Below, in pieces: positions 31,275-36,392 of a DNA stretch of 44,576 bases (positions are counted from its first letter, which is position 1; each line of letters begins with the position of its first letter). A program made the position numbers and the translations under genes. Source of the DNA: Candidatus Nealsoniibacteriota bacterium (GTDB taxonomy: Bacteria > Patescibacteriota > Minisyncoccia > Minisyncoccales > MHMH01); assembly GCA_016181965.1 (NCBI GenBank), contig JACOYH010000002.1, positions 1-44,576 of the forward strand. The letters run 5' to 3'. The notes beneath the pieces are model-generated. The model was not told the DNA's origin, did not search any database, and worked only from the letters and a program-made list of their open reading frames with translations.

Positions 31275-31958
31275 ATGGCCCTGTACATTGTCTCAACGCC
31301 AATTGGCAACCTTCAAGATATTACCTTGCGAGCGCTCGATATTTTAAAGAGCGCCGATTTAATTTTATGCGAAGATACGCGAGAAACCAAAAAGCTATTA
31401 GGCCATTACGATATTAAAACCCCGACCATTAGTTATCATCAGCATTCGCAATTCAAAAAAATTGAATATATCATTCAGCTCTTAGATGAAGGCAAAAATT
31501 TGGCCTTGGTTTCAGACGCCGGCACTCCCGGGATATCCGACCCGGGCAATCAGCTCATCGCCGAAATTGCACGGGTGTCGCCCGCGCAGATTGCGCAGGT
31601 GTCGCCAGTGCCGGGGCCTTCGGCCTTAACAGCTGCGGCCTCGGCGTCTGGTTTTCCTATGGACAAGTTTATTTTTATGGGCTTTCCGCCGGCAAAGAAA
31701 AAGAGGAGAAAATTTTTTGAAGAAGTATCCTTGGCAAAATACCCGGTTATTTTTTACGAATCGCCCTACCGGATATTAAAGACCCTCAAAGAACTCGAAG
31801 CAACTTACGATTCAAGCCATGGCCCCAAGGAAACGCTGGTGGTGGCGTGTCGAGAATTAACTAAAAAATTTGAAACAATCTATCGGGGCGCAATAGGACA
31901 GGTAGCTAAAGAAATCGTCCCGAAAGGCGAGTTTGTAGTTATAGTAAAAAATAAATAG
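31275..31958 (+). CDS. rsmI: 16S rRNA (cytidine1402-2'-O)-methyltransferase RsmI
   Basis: RsmI methylates the ribose of C1402 in the decoding centre. The 227 residues include MALYIVSTPIGNLQDITLRALDILKSADLILCEDTRETKKLL, SDAGTPGISDPG, PGPSALTAAASASGFP and FYESPYRILKTL, all typical. The segment EIARVSPAQIAQVSPV between DPG and PGPSA is about four residues longer than usual. It contains the direct DNA repeat GGTGTCGCC, so a small duplication probably occurred there. Confidence 0.95.
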   Translation: MALYIVSTPIGNLQDITLRALDILKSADLILCEDTRETKKLLGHYDIKTPTISYHQHSQFKKIEYIIQLLDEGKNLALVSDAGTPGISDPGNQLIAEIARVSPAQIAQVSPVPGPSALTAAASASGFPMDKFIFMGFPPAKKKRRKFFEEVSLAKYPVIFYESPYRILKTLKELEATYDSSHGPKETLVVACRELTKKFETIYRGAIGQVAKEIVPKGEFVVIVKNK

Positions 31959-31973
31959 CGAAAGCGGCTACAG

Positions 31974-32315
31974 CTACTTGGCTTTAGACATGAGCCGATT
32001 TTGCGGAAAAATAATATGCATCAGAGTAAGGCCGTCAGGTATTATGGCGGCAAGCGCTCCGAGGTAAGCTGTAAGATTGTTGCCCGCTATGAAGTAAATC
32101 GCCGTAAGGGCCGCAGCCATATCTAAAAGTACCTTGAAGCAGTCATAGTAGGACTTTCCCCAACGCCTTTCTTTTATATTATCGATGGAGTATTCTTTGT
32201 GGGGAGGGATGTCCAGCAGATAATGGCTTAAAAAAGCCAAAAAAATTCCCAGAATTGGATTCTGGATTCGTGTAGCCACCGCCGCGCCAGTCAAAATATG
32301 CGCCGATAAAATCAT
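31974..32315 (-). CDS. Small membrane protein, YdjM-like metal-dependent hydrolase fragment
   Basis: The 113-residue product has hydrophobic segments and the pattern SAHILTGAAVATRIQNPILGIFLAFLSHYLLDIPPHKEY, which resembles the membrane-bound YdjM/DUF457-type hydrolases (conserved H...H..LD..PH). Full members are longer, so this is either a compact form or a shortened one. It is convergent with rsmI and divergent from metG. Function not established. Confidence 0.6.
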   Translation of the reverse strand: MILSAHILTGAAVATRIQNPILGIFLAFLSHYLLDIPPHKEYSIDNIKERRWGKSYYDCFKVLLDMAAALTAIYFIAGNNLTAYLGALAAIIPDGLTLMHIIFPQNRLMSKAK

Positions 32316-32327
32316 GAAAAATTATGC

Positions 32328-32333
32328 TATCAT
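32328..32333 (+). promoter_or_regulatory. -10 box of metG
   Basis: TATCAT lies 6 nt before the metG ATG at 32340 with no Shine-Dalgarno between. The surrounding GCTAT and ATAGC are inverted repeats (32327-32331 and 32335-32339), so the box may be part of an operator. The minus-strand gene reads away from the same region. Confidence 0.45.
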
Positions 32334-32339
32334 TATAGC

Positions 32340-33788
32340 ATGAAGGAAAAATTTTATCTAACAACCAGTATCGCTTACACCAATGCCCCGCCTCACGTGG
32401 GCTTTGCTTTGGAATTGATTCAGGCCGACGTAATTGCCAGGTATCAGCGGCTTTCCGGCAAAGATGTTTTCTTTTTGACAGGCACCGATGAGCACGGCCA
32501 AAAAGTGGCTAAAGCGGCTCAAAATGCCGGCAAGTCGCCTAGGGAATTTACAGACGGTCTTTCCGGAAAATATAGGGAGTTAGCGGAAGTCCTGAATATT
32601 TCCAATAATGATTTTATTAGGACAACCGATCAAAAAAAACATTGGCCATCGGTTAAGAAGGCCTGGCTGGCGTGGGAAAAGAAAGGCGACATTTATAAGA
32701 AAAACTATAAGGGAATCTATTGTGCGGGCTGCGAGGCCTTTATCACCAAAAAAGACCTGAGCAACGGCAAGTGCGGCATTCATCAGTGGGCAGAGCCGGA
32801 GATTATTGAGGAGGAGAATTACTTTTTCCGGCTTTCCCGTTATTCAAAAAAAATAGAGGAAATTTTAAAAAAGGATAAAGTTAAAATAATTCCCGAAGGC
32901 AAGAAAAACGAAATGCTGTCTTTTGCCAGACAGGGTTTGGAAGATATTAGTTTTTCCCGGCCGCGCAAGGACCTGCGGTGGGGAATACCCGTGCCCAATG
33001 ACGACAGCCAAACAGTTTATGTCTGGGGAGACGCTTTAACGAATTATATTTCTGCCCTTGGTTACGACAAAAACAGCGCCAAGTTCAAAAAATATTGGCC
33101 GGCCGACGTTCACTTTATCGGCAAAGATATTCAAAAGTTTCACTCTTTAATTTGGCCGGGCATGCTGCTTTCATTGGGCCTGCCCTTGCCAAAGAAAATC
33201 TTTGTGCATGGCTTTATAACCGTGGCCGGGCAGAAAATGTCAAAGAGTTTGGGCAATGTCATCAACCCTTTTGAGCTGGTGGAAAAATATGGCGCGGACG
33301 CCGTCAGGTATTTTTTATTGCGGGAAATACCGCCAAGCGAAGATGGCGATTTTACAACAGAGAAATTTGAAAAGCGTTACAATGCCGATTTGGCCTCTGG
33401 CCTTGGCAATCTTACCAGCCGGGTTATTACCATGGCCGAAAAGTTCAAAATCAAACGCCCTAAATTCAAGCCAACGGGGGAAAATCTAAAAGCTATCGAT
33501 GCCTGCTGGACCAAATATGAAAAAGCGCTGGCTGATTTTAGGTTTAATGAAGCGCTGTCTGCCATTTGGGAGCTGATTGGCTGGTGCGACAGATATATAG
33601 AAAAAGAGAGGCCTTGGTCATTCGACCCCGCTCACGATAAAGAGAAGCAAAATGAGGTTATGGGAAATCTTCTGTTAATGTTAGAAGAAATCGCCGAGTT
33701 GCTTATTCCTTTTTTACCAGACACATCGGCAAAAATGCTGAAACAATTAAGAAATTATAAAACAGAATCAATTTTTCCTCGAGTATGA
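32340..33788 (+). CDS. metG: Methionyl-tRNA synthetase
   Basis: The 482-residue class I enzyme has FYLTTSIAYTNAPPHVGFALELIQADV, where the HIGH signature reads HVGF, then FLTGTDEHGQKV, a CAGCEAF zinc-site half, VYVWGDALTNYISALGY, HFIGKDIQKFHSLIWPGML and the signature GQKMSKSLGNVI. The C-terminal tRNA-binding (EMAP-like) domain of longer MetRS proteins is absent. It overlaps tatD by ATGA. Confidence 0.96.
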   Translation: MKEKFYLTTSIAYTNAPPHVGFALELIQADVIARYQRLSGKDVFFLTGTDEHGQKVAKAAQNAGKSPREFTDGLSGKYRELAEVLNISNNDFIRTTDQKKHWPSVKKAWLAWEKKGDIYKKNYKGIYCAGCEAFITKKDLSNGKCGIHQWAEPEIIEEENYFFRLSRYSKKIEEILKKDKVKIIPEGKKNEMLSFARQGLEDISFSRPRKDLRWGIPVPNDDSQTVYVWGDALTNYISALGYDKNSAKFKKYWPADVHFIGKDIQKFHSLIWPGMLLSLGLPLPKKIFVHGFITVAGQKMSKSLGNVINPFELVEKYGADAVRYFLLREIPPSEDGDFTTEKFEKRYNADLASGLGNLTSRVITMAEKFKIKRPKFKPTGENLKAIDACWTKYEKALADFRFNEALSAIWELIGWCDRYIEKERPWSFDPAHDKEKQNEVMGNLLLMLEEIAELLIPFLPDTSAKMLKQLRNYKTESIFPRV

Positions 33789-34609
33789 TTATAGACACTC
33801 ACGCCCATGTTAATTTCAATGCTTTCAAAGACGATGCCGACGAAGTTATTCGCCGCGCTTTAAACGAGAAAATTTGGCTGATTAATGTCGGTTCGCAATA
33901 CAGCACCAGCAAAAGAGCGGTGGAAATGGCCGCCAAATATAGTGAAGGCGTTTATGCGGCCGTTGGTTTGCATCCTATTCACTTGGAAACCGGCTTGGTG
34001 AAAATAAAAGAAGATCCGCAAGAAGTTCAGTTCCAAACAAAAGAAGAAACATTTGATTATGAAAAATATAAAGAACTGGCCAAATCAAAAAAAGTGGTGG
34101 CCATTGGCGAAGTGGGCTTTGATTATTATTGGAAACCAAAGACCCAAAAAAAATTAGCGGACTTCCAGCAAAAGCAACGCGACATCTTTCATAGCCAACT
34201 TGAATTGGCGCAAGAATTGGATTTGCCGCTAATAATTCATTGCCGCATGGCGCACGACCAATTGTTGGAAGCCATATGTTCGCATCGCGACAAATTAAGA
34301 GGTGTACTGCATTGCCATACTGCCAACTGGGAGAAGACGAAAGAATGTCTTGATACGGAGTTTTATTTTGGTTTTAATGGCTTAATTTTCAAAATGCCGT
34401 CGTCCGAAGAAGTCATTAAAAATCTCCCCTTGGAGAAGATTTTAGTGGAAACGGATGCGCCTTATTTAACGCCGCCGCAGGAAGAAGGCCGCAACGAGCC
34501 AATTTACATTAAGCATGTTGTTAGCAGGATTGCCCAAATCAAGGGTCTGTCCTACGAAAAAGTCGCCGAAGCCACCACCCAAAACGCCAAAAACCTCTTC
34601 AAAATATGA
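33785..34609 (+). CDS. tatD: TatD-family metal-dependent deoxyribonuclease
   Basis: TatD proteins are TIM-barrel nucleases with 3'-5' exonuclease activity linked to DNA repair. The 274 residues contain IIDTHAHVNF, AVGLHPIHL, AIGEVGFDYYW, LPLIIHCRMAHDQLL and ETDAPYLTPP, with all metal-binding histidines and acids. The last nine codons (NAKNLFKI and the stop) lie beside a 17-bp direct repeat and are probably supplied by an inserted element; a second TatD-like tail lies at 35625-35660. Confidence 0.95.
   Translation: MIIDTHAHVNFNAFKDDADEVIRRALNEKIWLINVGSQYSTSKRAVEMAAKYSEGVYAAVGLHPIHLETGLVKIKEDPQEVQFQTKEETFDYEKYKELAKSKKVVAIGEVGFDYYWKPKTQKKLADFQQKQRDIFHSQLELAQELDLPLIIHCRMAHDQLLEAICSHRDKLRGVLHCHTANWEKTKECLDTEFYFGFNGLIFKMPSSEEVIKNLPLEKILVETDAPYLTPPQEEGRNEPIYIKHVVSRIAQIKGLSYEKVAEATTQNAKNLFKI
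34575..34591 (+). repeat. Left 17-bp direct repeat of the tatD-end insertion
   Basis: CCACCCAAAACGCCAAA is identical to 35623-35639, 1048 bp away. Here it is coding sequence of tatD (TQNAK). It is a candidate attachment core or target duplication. Confidence 0.8.
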
Positions 34610-34617
34610 CACACTTT

Positions 34618-34646
34618 TGTTAAACACCGAGTGTTTAACACTTTTT
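34618..34646 (+). terminator. Palindrome P2, also a terminator-like hairpin after tatD
   Basis: TGTTAAACAC (34618-34627) and GTGTTTAACA (34631-34640) pair around CGA and run into CTTTTT. The palindrome itself is related to P1 (1551-1573) and P3 (35595-35617). It may both stop tatD transcription and mark the left end of the inserted segment. Confidence 0.7.
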
Positions 34647-34666
34647 AGGTTACCCCAGACGAGTAA

Positions 34667-34695
34667 TTGACAAGATAACCCATATTTACTATGCT
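34667..34695 (+). promoter_or_regulatory. Consensus promoter of the GC-rich gene pair
   Basis: TTGACA (34667-34672), a 17-bp spacer and TATGCT (34690-34695). A strong ribosome binding site AAAGGAGG (34737-34744) precedes the ATG at 34752. This is unlike the leaderless style of neighbouring operons. Confidence 0.75.
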
Positions 34696-34751
34696 TAGCG
34701 ATAGCAAAATCGTACACTGAAAAGAGAGCAAATCAAAAGGAGGTTGTCACC

Positions 34752-35000
34752 ATGGCCGCAGCGAGTCCGTTTTTCGCCAACGAAGAGGTGAAGTCCAACT
34801 ACGGCTATCCCTCGGGGTACGCCGTGAAGCCGGTCTGCGAACAGCTCGTGGAGCTCTCCAAGCACTTCAACGGTTTGAACACCAGTTCGGTGCTGGCGTG
34901 TTCCAAGGAGCTTCCGGCTCTGCCCGCTGGCGCGGAAGGCTGGTTCGCCGTTCCGCGGTGGGAGAAGGTCGCGTCCTCGTACAACGAGGCCGTCGAGTGA
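34752..35000 (+). CDS. GC-rich orphan protein B, probably foreign
   Basis: The 82-residue product (MAAASPFFANEEVKSNYGYPSGYAVKPVCEQ to AEGWFAVPRWEKVASSYNEAVE) matches no family I can name. It is soluble and lacks a signal peptide. Codons are strongly biased to G or C in the third position, unlike the A/T-leaning genes around it. It begins with a good ribosome binding site. Its stop overlaps the next start (GTGA). The ending reads as if it could continue into the next frame, so the pair may be one split gene. Confidence 0.65.
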   Translation: MAAASPFFANEEVKSNYGYPSGYAVKPVCEQLVELSKHFNGLNTSSVLACSKELPALPAGAEGWFAVPRWEKVASSYNEAVE

Positions 35001-35449
35001 TCGGCAAGACGCGAGCCTTCTACAACTACCGCAAAGGCGCACTCGGCCCGAAGTACCTGAGGCTTTCCGAGCGCACGGCCGTCGCGCTTCAGATGATCAG
35101 CGAGAAGCAGAAGGGCGACTTTCTACTGATCCCGGCGCAGTTCGGTCTGACCCATCGGGGTCGGTCCGTCCGGCGGGTGCGCGTGGTCTACGCTCCTCAC
35201 GAGTTCGGCCTCGGGTCGTTCATCGCGGGGTGCATGATCCTGTCGCATCCCGAGCGGCTCGTTCAGTGGGAGCAGTTGCACATCGACTGCCCCGGTGACG
35301 AGTACAGTCCTGACGCCGATGGCGAGTTCTCGTGCGCGCCGGTCTTCCTCTTCCACGACGGCAAGGTCAGGTTCGACGCCCGCTGGGTCCGCCATGCCCC
35401 CGCTGCCAGCGGGGCCTCTGGCTCGGCCTCGGGGTTCGTCTCGCAGTAG
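34997..35449 (+). CDS. GC-rich orphan protein C, probably foreign
   Basis: The 150-residue product from the GTG at 34997 has no family I can name. It holds an ordered core (AFYNYRKGALGPKYLRLSERT, DFLLIPAQFGLTHRGRSVRRVRVVY, LHIDCPGDEYSPDADG, APVFLFHDGKVRFDARWV) and a Gly/Ala/Ser-rich end. An open frame continues upstream but overlaps protein B, and the GTGA overlap suggests coupled translation. Base composition and codon use are foreign, as for B. An alternative is that B and C are one protein split by a frameshift. Confidence 0.65.
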   Translation: MIGKTRAFYNYRKGALGPKYLRLSERTAVALQMISEKQKGDFLLIPAQFGLTHRGRSVRRVRVVYAPHEFGLGSFIAGCMILSHPERLVQWEQLHIDCPGDEYSPDADGEFSCAPVFLFHDGKVRFDARWVRHAPAASGASGSASGFVSQ

Positions 35450-35519
35450 TCCCTTGATCGCTCGAACTCTTGGGTCTTTTGACTCCTTGTCTCTTGATCC
35501 TTGAGTTCGCCGCAAAAAT

Positions 35520-35580
35520 GGGGTTGTTCACAGCACATTCCGCCAAAGGCGGACAGGCGTGGACAGCCCCTTTTCTTTTT
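35520..35580 (+). terminator. Terminator after the GC-rich gene pair
   Basis: GGGGTTGTTCAC (35520-35531) pairs with GTGGACAGCCCC (35559-35570) through two G-T pairs, with an inner CCGCC AAA GGCGG hairpin, and is followed by TTTTCTTTTT. Confidence 0.75.
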
Positions 35581-35594
35581 CAAAACAGGTAGGT

Positions 35595-35617
35595 TGTTAG
35601 ACATTCAATGTTTAACA
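35595..35617. repeat. 23-bp palindrome P3
   Basis: TGTTAGACAT and ATGTTTAACA surround TCA; the arms extend outward by GT/AC to 35593-35619. It differs from P1 by one base and lies 5 bp before the right direct repeat of the tatD-end insertion. Confidence 0.8.
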
Positions 35618-35622
35618 ACTTT

Positions 35623-35639
35623 CCACCCAAAACGCCAAA
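35623..35639 (+). repeat. Right 17-bp direct repeat of the tatD-end insertion
   Basis: It is identical to 34575-34591. Here it is followed by codons that look like an alternative TatD C-terminus. Confidence 0.8.
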
Positions 35640-35660
35640 GCCCTATTTAGGCTGCCATAA
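35625..35660 (+). pseudogene. Displaced C-terminal tail of a TatD gene
   Basis: Read in frame from 35625 this encodes TQNAKALFRLP and a stop. Intact TatD ends in TQNAKNLFKI, and ALFRL endings are common in the family. It has no start codon or upstream TatD sequence, so it is a remnant, most likely the original gene end pushed away by the insertion. Confidence 0.65.
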
Positions 35661-35686
35661 TAGTTAGTCCGCGCCGTCAATCGCGC

Positions 35687-35715
35687 TTGACGCTTCTTGG
35701 TTTGTGGTGTATACG
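35687..35715 (+). promoter_or_regulatory. Consensus promoter of orphan gene D
   Basis: TTGACG (35687-35692), a 17-bp spacer and TATACG (35710-35715); an overlapping TATAAC (35716-35721) is an alternative -10. A strong AAAAGGAGG site ends 6 nt before the GTG start at 35754. Confidence 0.75.
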
Positions 35716-35753
35716 TATAACATCGCTTAATTCATAAAAAAAAGGAGGCGAGC

Positions 35754-36116
35754 GTGAAAAAGGACGCGCCGGCAGAAAGACAAACAGATTTGACTTACGA
35801 AGAGTTAGTGTTTGCCGTCAGGGCGGGCGGCTACGGGAGGTATCCAACGTGTTTTTTCCTGAACGAATTGCTTGGATTTGTTCGAGCGGGCGATGAAAGG
35901 GTGACCCAACTTTTTTGCGAGCTTCTTGGCGATTCGCAAACACCGCGTCACGATCAATATACGGTATATGTGGGCCTATCTTCGATTCTGAACCCAACCG
36001 AAGAAGTCCAGCGAGTTCTGCGGGACTTCTGCGCCAAGCCAGAAAGTCAGGCGCTGATGCGTCAAGCAGAGTCGGTAATCCAAGAAGAAAGAAGAAGAAT
36101 TCTGGCGGCGCTCTAA
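35754..36116 (+). CDS. Orphan protein D, unknown function
   Basis: The 120-residue protein starts at a GTG with a strong ribosome binding site. I recognise no family. It seems all-helical and soluble (TYEELVFAVRAGGYGRYPTCFFLNELLGFVRAGDERVTQLFCELLG, then NPTEEVQRVLRDFCAKPESQALMRQAE), perhaps HEAT-like. It has its own promoter and terminator, like the other orphan cassettes. It may be part of the same island as B and C but its base composition is less extreme. Confidence 0.6.
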   Translation: MKKDAPAERQTDLTYEELVFAVRAGGYGRYPTCFFLNELLGFVRAGDERVTQLFCELLGDSQTPRHDQYTVYVGLSSILNPTEEVQRVLRDFCAKPESQALMRQAESVIQEERRRILAAL

Positions 36117-36123
36117 TGCGATC

Positions 36124-36153
36124 AAACCCCGCGGCAATAGCCAAGGGGTTTTT
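36124..36153 (+). terminator. Terminator of gene D
   Basis: AAACCCC (36124-36130) pairs with GGGGTTT (36145-36151), a 14-nt loop between, followed by T residues. Confidence 0.8.
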
Positions 36154-36174
36154 ATTAAACTTAGGCCAAGAGTG

Positions 36175-36201
36175 AAATACACCGGTGGCACCGGTGTATT
36201 T
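36175..36201. repeat. 27-bp perfect palindrome
   Basis: AAATACACCGGTG (36175-36187) and CACCGGTGTATTT (36189-36201) pair perfectly around one G. No T tract follows; function unknown. Confidence 0.75.
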
Positions 36202-36221
36202 TAGCGTTTAACTGCGAGATT

Positions 36222-36259
36222 AGGATGTCCGACATCCACGAGGATGTCCGACATCCACG
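36222..36259. repeat. Two tandem 19-bp units with palindromic core
   Basis: AGGATGTCCGACATCCACG occurs twice (36222-36240 and 36241-36259). Within each, GGATGTC and GACATCC are perfect arms around C. The GTCCGAC centre is shared with elp3 and the EndoQ terminator loop. Confidence 0.85.
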
Positions 36260-36268
36260 AAACTGTTT

Positions 36269-36310
36269 GGTTGAAGCCAGGCTCTAACCGGACAGAGCCT
36301 GGCTTCAACC
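36269..36310. repeat. 17-bp hairpin upstream of leuS
   Basis: GGTTGAAGCCAGGCTCT (36269-36285) and AGAGCCTGGCTTCAACC (36294-36310) are perfect arms with an 8-nt loop. It shares AGCCAGGCTCTAACC with the palindrome at 18285-18309. Confidence 0.85.
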
Positions 36311-36356
36311 ATACGAGTTGCCGCCGTATTTTGAAAAGGTGATTATTTATGGTAAA

Positions 36357-36386
36357 TTGAAGAATATCTATAGGATTATCTATAGC
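36357..36386 (+). promoter_or_regulatory. Promoter of leuS
   Basis: TTGAAG (36357-36362), an 18-bp spacer and TATAGC (36381-36386) lie 6 nt before the ATG at 36393, so the mRNA is probably leaderless. CTATAG repeats at 36368-36373 and 36380-36385 bracket the spacer end. Confidence 0.5.
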
Positions 36387-36392
36387 GTATTT

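Larger units (their letters stand above)
35450..35753 (+). other. Intergenic stretch of about 300 bases between gene C and gene D
   Basis: It holds a terminator (35520-35580), palindrome P3, the right 17-bp repeat with a displaced tatD tail, and the promoter and ribosome binding site of gene D. The part from 35450 to 35519 has a weak inverted repeat (CGAACTC at 35463-35469 with GAGTTCG at 35503-35509) and nothing else I recognise. Confidence 0.7.

Noticed and set aside
35123-35604. Long open frames on the minus strand across the GC-rich segment
   Set aside because: They are shadows caused by high GC content. The plus-strand frames have a promoter, ribosome binding site and terminator, and the minus frames have none.
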